Source: Elusimicrobiales bacterium (GTDB lineage: Bacteria > Elusimicrobiota > Elusimicrobia > Elusimicrobiales > UBA9959). Taken from it: a stretch of DNA of 61,232 bases. The first letter of the stretch is position 1, and each line of letters begins with the position of its first letter. Under the pieces are notes generated by a model. The model searched no databases and was not told the DNA's origin. It saw nothing but the letters and a program-made list of their open reading frames with translations. The stretch spans positions 76,557 through 137,788 of the forward strand of contig JAVHLJ010000002.1 of NCBI GenBank assembly GCA_031082205.1, given 5' to 3'. Of the stretch, positions 1 to 8,320 are shown one piece after another. The position numbers were made by a program, and so were the translations under genes.

Positions 1-2
1 GC

Positions 3-719
3 GTTTTCGAGCGGGTGGACCTCTTCCTGGCCAGGGACCTGGGCCTGGAGAAGAAGCTGGAAGAGACCTACATGCTCCTCGGCAAGCCGGCCAGCACCGA
101 CCCGCTTAAGATACTCCACGCCAAGGAGATGGCCGCCGTAGTGCTGCCGCTGGTGATGTACCTGGTCAGCGACTCCTTCATGTCGCTGATCTTCATGCCC
201 CTGGGCTTCCTCCTGCCGGACGGGGTGGTCTTCTCGCGCCGCATCCGCGAGCGCCAGGAGGACATCATCCGCAACTTCCCGACTTTCGTCGACCTCTCGG
301 CCCTGATGATAGAGTCGGGCCTGGACTACATGACGGCCTTCGACCGCATCGTGAAGATCTCCACCCAGAAGACAGGCCTGGAGCTGGAGGTCGAGCGCAT
401 GATAAACGAGGTGCAGCTGGGCTACTCGCGCCGCGACGCGCTGCGCAACCTGGCGATGCGCACCGGCCTGCAGGAGATACGGTCCTTCGTGGGCCTCATC
501 ATCCAGTCGGACGAGCTGGGCACCAGCCTCGTGGAACTGCTGCGCAACTTCTCCACCGACATGCGCTTCCGCCGCCTCAACAAGGCCGAGAAGCTGGCCG
601 CCCAGGCCTCCACGAAGATGCTCATCCCGCTCTTCATATTCATTTTCCCGACCGTGTTCATACTGATGCTCTCGCCCATGATAGCGGACCTGCTGATGGG
701 CGGAGCCCTGCCGTTCTGA
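3..719 (+). CDS. tadC: TadC-like type II secretion F-domain membrane protein (5' partial)
   Basis: The reading frame is open to the window edge, so the N-terminus is missing; the first possible internal start is the GTG at 15. The product is a T2SSF/GspF-domain inner-membrane protein, the platform component of Tad (Flp) pili that works with TadB and the TadA ATPase. Visible features are two hydrophobic segments about 35-80 residues into the fragment, a cytoplasmic helical bundle with the family pattern (IRNFPTFVDLSALMIESGLD, then LGTSLVELLRNFSTDMR), and a C-terminal membrane helix around MLIPLFIFIFPTVFILML. The preference for TadC over TadB rests on its last position before a TPR gene and on the later Flp-like and TadE-like genes of this window. 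The family call is firm; the exact paralogue is less so. Confidence 0.85.
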   Translation, partial: VFERVDLFLARDLGLEKKLEETYMLLGKPASTDPLKILHAKEMAAVVLPLVMYLVSDSFMSLIFMPLGFLLPDGVVFSRRIRERQEDIIRNFPTFVDLSALMIESGLDYMTAFDRIVKISTQKTGLELEVERMINEVQLGYSRRDALRNLAMRTGLQEIRSFVGLIIQSDELGTSLVELLRNFSTDMRFRRLNKAEKLAAQASTKMLIPLFIFIFPTVFILMLSPMIADLLMGGALPF

Positions 720-768
720 CGCGGGGCGGGCCGGGCGGTCCCGGAAGGACGAATTCAAAGAGGGTTTT

Positions 769-2097
769 ATGAAAAACACCGTTCTTATACTGCTGGCCTG
801 CGCCGCCGCCCCGTCGCCGTCTTTCGGCCAGGCGGCGACGGCGGCCAAGCCCGTCCACACGGAGGAGTCGCTGTTCCTCAACATGCAGAAGATAGGCCTC
901 GGGGCGCTCGACGACACCGAGGAGAAGAAGAAGTTCCTCGACACCGTTCAGCTGGAGAAGCAGAAGATACAGTTCAAGATGCTCCAGAACGTCTACGAGA
1001 ACGCCTACCACCTCTACCGCTCCGGGGATTACGACAGCGCCCGCGACATGGCCGCGCGCATACTTTCCATAGACCCCAACTTCCAGGACGCCGCCATGCT
1101 CATGGAGGCGTCCACCCAGCTGCGCGGCAGCGCCAGGCCGGTGCTCTCCGAGCGCGTGATGATCGAGGACAGGTTCAAGGAGGCCCTCTCCCTCTACCAG
1201 GAGGGCCGCATCGTGGAGGCCCACCGCAAGATGGAGGAGGTCGCCAAGCTGGCGCCCAACAATATTAAGGCCCGCTACTGGCTGGGCCGGATGAAGGACA
1301 ACCTCAAGGACTACTACGTCTCCAAAGGCGAGGAGGAATACGTCAAGCGCGACCTCAAGGCCGCCCTGGACAATTACTACAACGCCCTGCTCATAAAGCC
1401 CCGCGAGGCGGCCATCATCGACCGCATCGCCCGGGTGGAGGACGAGCTCAGGCGGGAGCGCGCCACGGACAGCCTGAAGTCCGCGCTGGAGGCCTATGCG
1501 CAGGGGAACCTGCAGGGCGCCTACAACGGCCTGCGCAGGGTGCTGGAGATACAGCCCGGGGACGCCAAGGCCGGCAAGCTCCTGGGCGACGTCAAGGGCG
1601 AGATAGAGCAGGGGTTCATCGCCCGCGGCCGCAAACTTTACGGGGAGCGCAAGTACACCGAGGCGATCTCCGAGTGGGACAAGGCCAAGCCTTACTCCTC
1701 CAACCCGAAGTACCTCGCCCAGCTGGTCTCCAGGGCCAGGCAGCAGATGAAGCTGGAAGAGGAGGCGCGCAAGCGCCGGGCCGAGGAGGCCGCGCGCAAG
1801 GCCCGCGAAGAGGAGGAACGCCGCGCCAGGGAGGAGGAGGAGCGCAGGAAGGCGGAGGAAGAGGCCAAGCGCAAGGGCGTCGCCTCCGGCCCGATAGAGA
1901 AGAAGCCCCAGGGCGTCAGCGAGGAGAACCGCCAGGCCGCGCAGCGGCACTACATGGAGGGCATCAAGCACTTCCAGAGCGCCAACTACGACAAGGCCCG
2001 CGACGAGTGGACCATCGCCAAACAGCTCGATCCCGGCAACGCCGACGCCGAGGCCGGCCTCAAGCGCATAGAGCAGCTGCTCTCCGGCGGGCGGTAG
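769..2097 (+). CDS. Secreted TPR-repeat protein (TadD-like position)
   Basis: 442 residues. The start is supported by an AGAGGG Shine-Dalgarno just upstream of ATG. Residues 1-21 form a signal peptide ending SFGQA, so the protein is probably periplasmic or outer-membrane attached. At least five TPR-type helical hairpins run from about residue 70 to 310 (for example YRSGDYDSARDMAARILSID and YQEGRIVEAHRKMEEVAKLA). A highly charged Glu/Arg/Lys helix follows (about 325-375), then a last TPR ending in EQLLSGGR. It follows the TadC-like gene by 49 bases, the place where TadD, a TPR lipoprotein or pilotin of Tad systems, is often found. There is no lipobox, so TadD itself is not certain. TPRs imply protein-protein contacts in pilus assembly; this is inferred from context. 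Confidence 0.75.
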   Translation: MKNTVLILLACAAAPSPSFGQAATAAKPVHTEESLFLNMQKIGLGALDDTEEKKKFLDTVQLEKQKIQFKMLQNVYENAYHLYRSGDYDSARDMAARILSIDPNFQDAAMLMEASTQLRGSARPVLSERVMIEDRFKEALSLYQEGRIVEAHRKMEEVAKLAPNNIKARYWLGRMKDNLKDYYVSKGEEEYVKRDLKAALDNYYNALLIKPREAAIIDRIARVEDELRRERATDSLKSALEAYAQGNLQGAYNGLRRVLEIQPGDAKAGKLLGDVKGEIEQGFIARGRKLYGERKYTEAISEWDKAKPYSSNPKYLAQLVSRARQQMKLEEEARKRRAEEAARKAREEEERRAREEEERRKAEEEAKRKGVASGPIEKKPQGVSEENRQAAQRHYMEGIKHFQSANYDKARDEWTIAKQLDPGNADAEAGLKRIEQLLSGGR

Positions 2098-2148
2098 CGG
2101 GGGCGCCGCGCAACATTTCCGCAACGAGCGCGTAGTAGACTATAGCGT

Positions 2149-3267
2149 ATGAGACTCACCGGGAAATGGCTTCTCTGGTTCGTGATGATAGGCGCCTACG
2201 TCATGGTGCTGGGCGGCGTCTTCTATTACAACCTGTTCAAGTGGACCTTCGACGAGAAGCTCAAGCAGGACATCGTCGAGACGGTCAAGGTCTACGCCCC
2301 GACGATGCGCAACGGGCTGCTCAAGAACCCGCGCGCCATCACCTTCGAGGAATACGACATCATGCAGTCCCTGGCCAAGGACGAGCGCATCAGCTCGATG
2401 ATCTACCTCAGCCGCCAGGGCACGATACGCTGGCACAAGGAGCCGCGCTTCCTGGGCATCCCGTGGGACGAGTTCCAGAAGCAGGTGCCGCCCCCGACCG
2501 ACGCCATCACCCAGGCCTACCTCTCCAAGATGCCCAAGACGAGGCAGGTCCCCAAGGAGCCGTTCTACGAGATAGCGATCCCGTTCTCCGTGCGGGGCGA
2601 GATCATCGGCATCATAGACCTGCTGGTGTCGCGAGCCGGCGCCGAGGTGCTGATAGGTTCGGCCATGCGCAAGTACGTCTTCGGCGCCGTCGGCGTGCTG
2701 TTCCTGCTGGGGCTGCCGCTGTACTTCTTCTTCCATCATTACGTCATCTCGCCGCTGGAGGTCCTGCGCGACAGCGTGGACACCATCTCCCTCAAGAACA
2801 TGGACCTGCGCTTCGCCAAGCGCGCCGACGAGATCGGGGAGCTGGGGCAGGCCATAGCGATGTTCCTGCAGAAAGTGAAGAACGAGCTGGAATCCCAGGT
2901 CAACAAGGACAGGAAATACCGGGAGGCCGAGCAGCGCTGGTGGCGCTCGCTGCTGAGCGTCATAATCCCGTCCAGCGAGTACGTGATAGTCGTGGACGAG
3001 AACAATAACGTTCTCTACGCCAATTTCGAGCTCGGCGGCGGGCTGGACGCCAAGAACATCCACCTGCTCGACGTGGTCGACAGCCAGCAGCAGAACCTGC
3101 TCCGCCTGGTCGGCCAGGGCTTCGAAAGCCCCAACCAGACCATAGAGGGCGAGACCGTCTTCAAGGGCCAGGCCGCCAGGGTCAAGGTCCTGCACGTGGG
3201 CGAGGGTGCCGACCTCAGCCGCACCCTGATCCTCTTCTCCCCCAAGAAGACCGCCATAAGTATCTAA
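2149..3267 (+). CDS. Membrane sensor with HAMP and PAS-like domains, no kinase domain
   Basis: 372 residues. A first transmembrane helix (about 8-28) and a second (about 176-198) flank a periplasmic sensor of roughly 145 residues. A HAMP domain follows, with the signature ISPLEVLRDSVDTISLKNMD and the DEIGELGQAI segment (about 200-250). A coiled linker leads to a C-terminal PAS-like fold (about 270-365) beginning SSEYVIVVDENNNVLYANFE. There is no histidine kinase, GGDEF, EAL or methyl-accepting module after the PAS, so output must come from a partner, perhaps one of the regulators or kinases downstream. No clear Shine-Dalgarno precedes the ATG. Its exact role is unknown. Confidence 0.7.
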   Translation: MRLTGKWLLWFVMIGAYVMVLGGVFYYNLFKWTFDEKLKQDIVETVKVYAPTMRNGLLKNPRAITFEEYDIMQSLAKDERISSMIYLSRQGTIRWHKEPRFLGIPWDEFQKQVPPPTDAITQAYLSKMPKTRQVPKEPFYEIAIPFSVRGEIIGIIDLLVSRAGAEVLIGSAMRKYVFGAVGVLFLLGLPLYFFFHHYVISPLEVLRDSVDTISLKNMDLRFAKRADEIGELGQAIAMFLQKVKNELESQVNKDRKYREAEQRWWRSLLSVIIPSSEYVIVVDENNNVLYANFELGGGLDAKNIHLLDVVDSQQQNLLRLVGQGFESPNQTIEGETVFKGQAARVKVLHVGEGADLSRTLILFSPKKTAISI

Positions 3268-3271
3268 ATTA

Positions 3272-3289
3272 CGGTAAAATTGCTAATAT
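3272..3289 (+). promoter_or_regulatory. Possible extended -10 promoter, CGGTAAAATTGCTAATAT
   Basis: The only AT-rich patch between the sensor gene and the next start holds TGc-TAATAT (3281-3289), an extended -10 form. The block CGGTAAAATTG recurs ahead of the -10-like box before the FlbD gene (59282-59292). No -35 is evident. This is a weak call that rests mainly on the recurrence. Confidence 0.35.
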
Positions 3290-3360
3290 AAATCCGGCCC
3301 CGGCCGCGCAGCCGCGGGGGGCGGCCGTTCCGCACATATTCGATCCGGAGGTAGTTAGCG

Positions 3361-3660
3361 ATGAAACTAGAGGTAAAAGGCGTTCAGCTGGGCTCGCTCG
3401 TCCTGTCTTCCGTTCCCGCCGTCCTGTTCTTCCTCGGCGTGCTGGGCGGCGGCATAACCTTCTTCGTGGTGGACAATCCGCAGGTCGCCTACATGAGCTT
3501 CGGCCAGAAGCTGCTCGCGATGTCCGTATTTTCCCTCCTCTACATGCTGCTCATGGCCGCGCTCGTGGTGACGGGGGCCTTCATCTACAACGTGCTGACC
3601 TCGGTAGTCGGCATGCGCGGTGTCCGCTTCGAGATAGAAGAGATCGCCGAAGGGGAGTGA
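3361..3660 (+). CDS. Small two-helix membrane protein, DUF3566-like
   Basis: 99 residues with a strong GGAGG Shine-Dalgarno about 12 bases before ATG. Two hydrophobic helices (about 16-36 and 50-76) are separated by a short polar loop, and the charged C-terminus ends GVRFEIEEIAEGE. The layout of N-terminal MKLEVKGV, two membrane helices and a closing IYNVLTSVVG...FEIEE resembles small membrane proteins of the DUF3566 type. That similarity is from memory and is not decisive. It is followed nine bases later by the OmpR-type regulator and is probably cotranscribed. Function unknown. Confidence 0.65.
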   Translation: MKLEVKGVQLGSLVLSSVPAVLFFLGVLGGGITFFVVDNPQVAYMSFGQKLLAMSVFSLLYMLLMAALVVTGAFIYNVLTSVVGMRGVRFEIEEIAEGE

Positions 3661-3669
3661 CGCGAAACC

Positions 3670-4425
3670 GTGAAGATCAACGTAATATTCGCAGCAAAGG
3701 ATTTCTCCCGCGCCTCGCTGGTGCTGGAGATGCTGTCCCGCCAGGGCTACTCGGTGCTGACCGCCCACAAGTCCCGCGAGGTCATGGGGCTCCTGTCCGA
3801 GAAAAGCTTCGACCTGCTCATAGTCGGGCAGAACCTGGCCGACGAGGAGGGGCTCAGTTTTCTCAAGAACCTCCGCGCCAAGAACAAGACCCTGCCGGTC
3901 ATCGCGCTGCTCGAGTCCCCGGACACCTACCTCGACCACATGCCGTCCGGCCTGACCGCCGAGTCTTTCCATCTGCACGGCTCGTCCGGTTCGCCCAAGA
4001 TCACCTACAAGCTGGCTTTCTTCCAGCTCGGCGCCGACGAGTGCCTCAGCTACAGCCAGGACCTGCACGAGAGCATGGCGCGCGTCAGGGCCGTCGTGCG
4101 CCGCACGGCCTCGGTGCAGCCCGAAGAACTCATCAAGATGAACGAGATAGAGCTGAACATGTCGAGCTACACCGTCAAGATCGCCAACAGGGAGATCACG
4201 GTCACCGCCAAGGAGTTCGACCTGCTCTACGTCTTCCTCAGTTCCCCTAACCGCGTGCTCTCCCGCCCCTACCTCATCGAGCGCGTCTGGGGCTACAACT
4301 ACTTCGGCTCCCCCAGGACCGTAGACGTGCACGTCAGGCGCCTGCGCGCCAAGATGGGCAAGGCCGCCCGCTACGTGCACACGGTGCCCTGCGTCGGGTA
4401 CAAGCTCGTGCCCGGCTCGAAATAA
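3670..4425 (+). CDS. OmpR/PhoB-type regulator with degenerate receiver
   Basis: 251 residues from a GTG start, with GGGGAG 13 bases upstream overlapping the previous stop. The C-terminal half (about 150-250) is a clear winged-helix OmpR-type DNA-binding domain: TVTAKEFDLLYVFLSSPNRV, then ERVWGYN, TVDVHVRRLRAKMG and a closing YVHTVPCVGYKL. The N-terminal half has the receiver-like alternation, but the acidic pair after strand 1 is missing (VIFAAKDF), the phosphoacceptor Asp position reads G (DLLIVGQNL), and the usual KPF lysine is replaced (CLSYSQD). About 25 extra residues are inserted before the last helix. It is best described as an atypical, phosphorylation-independent regulator. The next gene is a fully canonical receiver, which could supply the phospho-signal. 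Confidence 0.85.
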   Translation: MKINVIFAAKDFSRASLVLEMLSRQGYSVLTAHKSREVMGLLSEKSFDLLIVGQNLADEEGLSFLKNLRAKNKTLPVIALLESPDTYLDHMPSGLTAESFHLHGSSGSPKITYKLAFFQLGADECLSYSQDLHESMARVRAVVRRTASVQPEELIKMNEIELNMSSYTVKIANREITVTAKEFDLLYVFLSSPNRVLSRPYLIERVWGYNYFGSPRTVDVHVRRLRAKMGKAARYVHTVPCVGYKLVPGSK

Positions 4426-4438
4426 CGGAGGTTCGATC

Positions 4439-4813
4439 ATGGCTTACAAAGTCCTCATAATAGACGACGACACCCATCTCAGGGAAGGCCTGGCCGAGGT
4501 CCTCGACGCCGAAGGCTTCGCCTGCACCGAGGCCGGCAACGCCAAGAGCGGCATCGATTCCGCCAAGAAGCAGAATCCCGACGTCGTGATCATGGACATA
4601 CAGCTGCCCGACTCCAGCGGCTTCCAGATCTGCCAGGAGCTCCGCAGGCACTCGAAGGAGTTCGTCCTGATCATGATGACCGGCCGCTTCCTCTCCGCCG
4701 AGGAGAAGACCCAGGGCTTCGAGCTGGGCGCCGACGAGTACATCACCAAGCCCTTCGACATACAGGAACTGTCCATACGCATAAAGCAGCTCCTTTCGAG
4801 GAAGGGGAAATGA
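4439..4813 (+). CDS. Stand-alone response regulator receiver (CheY-like)
   Basis: 124 residues that are entirely one receiver domain with every catalytic residue present: acidic cluster D9-D11, phosphoacceptor D53 (VVIMDIQLPD), T81 and K104 (YITKPFD). A GGAGG Shine-Dalgarno precedes ATG, and the gene lies 13 bases after the degenerate OmpR-type regulator. It has no output domain, so it presumably signals by protein contact or phosphotransfer. Its last codons overlap the next gene by four bases (ATGA), which suggests translational coupling to the secreted thioredoxin-fold protein, an unusual partner. Confidence 0.9.
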   Translation: MAYKVLIIDDDTHLREGLAEVLDAEGFACTEAGNAKSGIDSAKKQNPDVVIMDIQLPDSSGFQICQELRRHSKEFVLIMMTGRFLSAEEKTQGFELGADEYITKPFDIQELSIRIKQLLSRKGK

Positions 4814-6249
4814 AGCGCCTGCTGCCGGCCCTCCTGCTCCTCGCCTGCGCTTTCCAGGCCGCGCCCGCCCGCGCCGCGGGCCCGGACATGGAGCTTTACT
4901 TCGAGGCGATGGACGGCCAGAGCTGGCAGTGGCTTTTCATGGCCGACGCCGCCCGCCGGCGCATGCCGGCCGCGAAGCTGGAGGTCCTGCCGCTGGTCTC
5001 GCGCGGCGAGAACGGCTGGGTGTCCAAGCGGGGGGAGCCGGAGCTGGAGGAGTCGGCCAGGATAGCCTGGGTCTCGTCCAACAGGCCGGAGGCCCTCTTC
5101 AACTACCTCAACGCCCGCTCGCTGAGCCCCTGGGCGGACGGCTGGCGCGACGCGGCCCTCTTCAGCGGCATCGACCCGGACGAGCTCGGCAAAAAGTCGG
5201 CCGAGTCCCGCGACAGCCTGCTGTCGGGCCTGAGCGCCCGCGCGGAGGCCCGCAAGGCGGAGTCCACCTCCCTGTACATAAACGGCAAGCCTTACGAGGG
5301 AGGCCAGCGCCTCCTGGACCTCTACGCGGCCGTCAACGCCGCCCTGCCCGAGTCCGAACGGCTTTATAAGCCGGCCGCCGAGGCCCCCGGCAAGCCCGCC
5401 GCCGCGCCCCGGACCCCCAAAATGTGGGTGCTGGCCGCCGAAAAAGAGGGCGTAGCCGGCGACCCCAACGTCGCCGGGGCCTTCAAGCGCTATTTCGCGG
5501 GCATAAAGCCGAAGGAACTGGACTACGCCTCGGCGGAAGCGAAGAAGATACTGAAGTCGCCCAGGTCGCTCCCCGCCTACGTCATAGAGGACACCCCGGA
5601 GGTGCGCAAGGCCTTCGGGCAGGCCATCTCCGCCGGCGCCTTCGAACAGGCGGGAAAGAATTTCGTCTATTACGACAAGGGCCGCAGGGCCCTGCTGCCC
5701 GGCGCGAAGCGGCTGCCCGGGGAACTGGAAGTATTCGTGATGAGCCAGTGCCCCTACGGCGTGCAGGCGGAGAACTCGCTCATCGAGGCCCGGAACAAGG
5801 GCCTGCTGCCCGAGGGCACGAAAATAGTCCTGCGCTACATCTCCGACCCCGTCACGGATGAAAAGGGGAACGTGACCGGCTTCAACAGCCTGCACGGCAC
5901 TCCCGAGTGGGAGGAGAACGCCCGCCAGCTCTTCATCCAGAAGCATTTCCCCGACAAGTTCTTCGCCTACCTCTCCGAGCGCAACAGGGACGTCATGTCC
6001 AGCCGCTGGCAGTCCGCCGCGGAGGCCGCCGGAGTCGACGCCGCCAGGGTCTCGGCCGGTTTCGAAGAGGCCAAGGCTCTGCTCGCCGAGAACGCCAGGC
6101 GCGCCAGGGAGCTGGGCATAGGCACCTCCCCGACCTTCCTGGTCGAGGGGCGGGTGCTGGTCACCGGCATAGGCGGCCTGATCCAGGTGAAGGGCTTCGA
6201 AAAAGTCCCGGCCCAGGCGGCCCCTCCCGGGCAGGGCTGCTCGCAGTAG
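4810..6249 (+). CDS. Secreted thioredoxin-fold protein with single-cysteine CPYG motif
   Basis: 479 residues starting within the stop of the receiver gene (ATGA overlap). The signal peptide is about residues 1-23 (LLPALLLLACAFQAAPARAA). The N-terminal 300 residues are not recognised. From about 305 a thioredoxin/DsbA-like domain begins with ELEVFVMSQCPYGVQAENSL, where Cys314 is followed by PYG rather than PxC, so the usual CXXC pair is reduced to one thiol. A helical insertion follows, then the cis-Pro region GIGTSPTFLVEGRVLVTGIGG (around 440-460). The only other cysteine nearby is GCSQ at the extreme C-terminus. Such CPYG domains occur in periplasmic thiol-handling proteins. Activity here could be thiol binding or chaperone-like rather than disulfide exchange; that is inference. 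Confidence 0.7.
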   Translation: MKRLLPALLLLACAFQAAPARAAGPDMELYFEAMDGQSWQWLFMADAARRRMPAAKLEVLPLVSRGENGWVSKRGEPELEESARIAWVSSNRPEALFNYLNARSLSPWADGWRDAALFSGIDPDELGKKSAESRDSLLSGLSARAEARKAESTSLYINGKPYEGGQRLLDLYAAVNAALPESERLYKPAAEAPGKPAAAPRTPKMWVLAAEKEGVAGDPNVAGAFKRYFAGIKPKELDYASAEAKKILKSPRSLPAYVIEDTPEVRKAFGQAISAGAFEQAGKNFVYYDKGRRALLPGAKRLPGELEVFVMSQCPYGVQAENSLIEARNKGLLPEGTKIVLRYISDPVTDEKGNVTGFNSLHGTPEWEENARQLFIQKHFPDKFFAYLSERNRDVMSSRWQSAAEAAGVDAARVSAGFEEAKALLAENARRARELGIGTSPTFLVEGRVLVTGIGGLIQVKGFEKVPAQAAPPGQGCSQ

Positions 6250-6349
6250 CCGCGCTTTTCTTCAATAAAGAAATATTTCGGCAACACGGTTCTGGGATAA
6301 TATCCGTGGCGGCGCGCGCAGCGCACGCCCCACGGAGACGATTTTTATT

Positions 6350-8230
6350 ATGACGCAGAGAAGGAAAAGAGGCCGGCTTTTTTACAAGTTCCTGTTCGTG
6401 TTCCTGATAGTCTCGCTGGTGCCGCTGGGCATAGTGGGGTACTACCTGGTCAACCTCACGCAGGTGACGCTGAACAAGGCCATCACGCGCGACCAGGAGG
6501 CCCTGGCCGTCGGCTTCTCCGACACCGTCTCCACCTACATCACCTCCTTCCGCAACGTCCTATACGACGCGGCGCACCTGAGCGATTTCGTCGGCATGGA
6601 CGTCGAGAAGCAGAAGAACATGGTGAACAACATCATGCAGCTGCACGCGGCGTTCCTGGAGGTCTCGGTCATAGCCGCCGACGGGCAGGAGACCATACGC
6701 ATAGGCCGCTTCCTCAAGGACAGCAAGCTGCGCGATTTCTCCGGCGACGGCATCTTCCAGAAGACGATAACCCGCGGCGAGTTCATCGGCGGCCTGGAAC
6801 GCTACATGGGCTCCTACCCCACGCTGACCATAGGCATACAGATAGTAAGCCCGTCCGATAACCGCGCCGTCGGGGCGGTGCTGGCCAAGCTCAGCCTCAA
6901 CGGCCTCTCGGGCATACTCAAGACCAGCTTCCCCGAGAGCACGCACACGCAGGCCGCGGTCATAGATTCCAGCGGCTTCCTGGTGGCGCATTCCAACCTG
7001 GACGAGGTCTACAAGTCCGACGCCAGGATGCCGGAGGACGTGCTGAAGATACTGCTGCAGAACGACGCCAAGACCGGAGGCGGCGAGATCCTGCTCGACA
7101 GCGGCGAGAAGGTCCTGGGAGCCTTCGCCGAGGCCGAGGAGCTCGGCTGGGTCATCTACATACAGCGCTCGGTCTCGGTCGCCTACCAGGCCTCGGCGGA
7201 CATGCTCGAGCGCACCTACAAGATGGGCGGCATCGTCTTCTTTTTCGTGCTGTTCCTGGGCTACGCCGTCTCGCTGGTCATAGCCCAGCCCATACAGGCG
7301 CTGCGCGAGGCGGCGATAAAGCTGGGCGAGGGGGACTTCGACTACCTGCCCGACCTGAGCATGCCCAACGACGAGATCGGCGAGCTGGCCCACACGTTCA
7401 TGCAGATGAGCGAGTCGCTCAAGGTCAAGACGGCCGAGATCATCTCGGCCAAGGACGAGCTGGAGCGCCTCAACCGGAGCCTGGAGAACCGGGTGGAGGC
7501 CCGCACCCGGGAGCTCCGGAGCGCCCAGGACGAGCTGATCAAGAAGGAGCGCCTGGCCGCCATCGGACAGATGTCGTCCGTGGTAGGCCACGAGATACGC
7601 AACCCCCTGGCCGTCATCAACAATTCCATCTACTTCATAAAGACCAAGCTGGGCGCCGCGCCGCAGCCGCCGGACCCCAAGATGCTCAAGCACATCTCGA
7701 TAATAGAGTCGGAGATACGTCAGGCCAACGGCATCATAGACGAGATACTCGGTTTCGCCAGGACGCGCGAGTTCAACCTCAAGCCCGCCCACCTCAACTC
7801 CTACCTCGAGGACCTGACGATGTCGTTCCCCTTCCCGCCGCACGTCGAGCTGGTCAAGCAGTTCGCCCCGGAGAACCCCGGCGTGAACATCGACGCGGAC
7901 CAGCTGACCCAGGCCCTGCGCAACCTGATCAAGAACGGCATAGAGGTCATGCCCGAGCGCGGCACGGTCTTCGTCCGCAGCGAGGTCGTTTCCCCGGACT
8001 GGGTGCGCGTGGACATAGAGGACACCGGCCCGGGCATCCCCAAGGACGTCCTGGAGAAGATCTTCGCCCCGTTCTTCACCACCAAGGCCCGCGGCACCGG
8101 CCTGGGCCTGGCCGTCGTCAAGAAGGCGGTGGACGGCCACAAGGGGAAGGTCGAGGTCGTAAGCACCGTCGGCAAGGGCACCTGCTTCAAGATCTACCTG
8201 CCTATTGTAAATATCAGTCAAAATAAGTGA
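6350..8230 (+). CDS. Cache-HAMP sensor histidine kinase
   Basis: 626 residues. TM1 is about residues 13-33 and TM2 about 289-312. The periplasmic part between them looks like a double-Cache ligand sensor. HAMP follows (IAQPIQALREAAIKLGEGDF, then NDEIGELAHTFMQMSESLKV), then a coiled coil. The HisKA box has the phosphoacceptor His414 in GHEIRNPLAVINN. The HATPase domain has the N box (LRNLIKNGIEVMP), G1 (DTGPGIP) and G2 (GTGLGLAVVKKAVDGHKG). It is a complete, probably active kinase of the NtrB-like subclass. The stop is followed within seven bases by a REP-like palindrome, and then by a receiver-kinase gene that may be its partner. Confidence 0.92.
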   Translation: MTQRRKRGRLFYKFLFVFLIVSLVPLGIVGYYLVNLTQVTLNKAITRDQEALAVGFSDTVSTYITSFRNVLYDAAHLSDFVGMDVEKQKNMVNNIMQLHAAFLEVSVIAADGQETIRIGRFLKDSKLRDFSGDGIFQKTITRGEFIGGLERYMGSYPTLTIGIQIVSPSDNRAVGAVLAKLSLNGLSGILKTSFPESTHTQAAVIDSSGFLVAHSNLDEVYKSDARMPEDVLKILLQNDAKTGGGEILLDSGEKVLGAFAEAEELGWVIYIQRSVSVAYQASADMLERTYKMGGIVFFFVLFLGYAVSLVIAQPIQALREAAIKLGEGDFDYLPDLSMPNDEIGELAHTFMQMSESLKVKTAEIISAKDELERLNRSLENRVEARTRELRSAQDELIKKERLAAIGQMSSVVGHEIRNPLAVINNSIYFIKTKLGAAPQPPDPKMLKHISIIESEIRQANGIIDEILGFARTREFNLKPAHLNSYLEDLTMSFPFPPHVELVKQFAPENPGVNIDADQLTQALRNLIKNGIEVMPERGTVFVRSEVVSPDWVRVDIEDTGPGIPKDVLEKIFAPFFTTKARGTGLGLAVVKKAVDGHKGKVEVVSTVGKGTCFKIYLPIVNISQNK

Positions 8231-8236
8231 TAATTT

Positions 8237-8313
8237 GGGGTCAGGTCTTTACTTTTGACTTGGCGGAGTCCGGCCTTTCCGCGGGGAAAGGTCAAAAGTA
8301 AAGACCTGGCCCC
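8237..8313. repeat. REP-like palindromic element, copy 1
   Basis: 77 bp. Two 23-base arms (8237-8259 and 8291-8313) are inverted repeats that differ at one position (a G-U pair in RNA); the shared core is GGTCTTTACTTTTGAC and its complement. The 31-base loop is GC-rich. A second copy lies at 54757-54827. Palindromes with GGGGTCAGGTCTT-type ends are known as REP or RAYT-mobilised elements in many environmental bacteria; no RAYT transposase is in this window. In RNA it folds into a long hairpin followed by a short pyrimidine tract, so it may also terminate or attenuate transcription between the two kinase genes. Confidence 0.85.
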
Positions 8314-8320
8314 TTTCTCT

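Noticed and set aside
658-2124. 488-codon minus-strand frame opposite the TPR gene
   Set aside because: Leu/Val/Gly-rich shadow translation. The plus-strand gene has a signal peptide, TPRs and a Shine-Dalgarno. Other minus-strand frames over 2140-10165 were rejected for the same reason.
2141-2146. TATAGC as a -10 box for the HAMP/PAS sensor gene
   Set aside because: It ends two bases before the ATG, so a transcript from it would lack the start codon.
6274-6301. Promoter ahead of the Cache-HAMP kinase (GATAAT at 6296)
   Set aside because: A -10-like box is present but no acceptable -35 at 16-18 bases; too weak to annotate.
8255-8320. N-terminal extension of the receiver-kinase
   Set aside because: The extension is translated REP-like palindrome; the receiver fold starts at the ATG at 8321.
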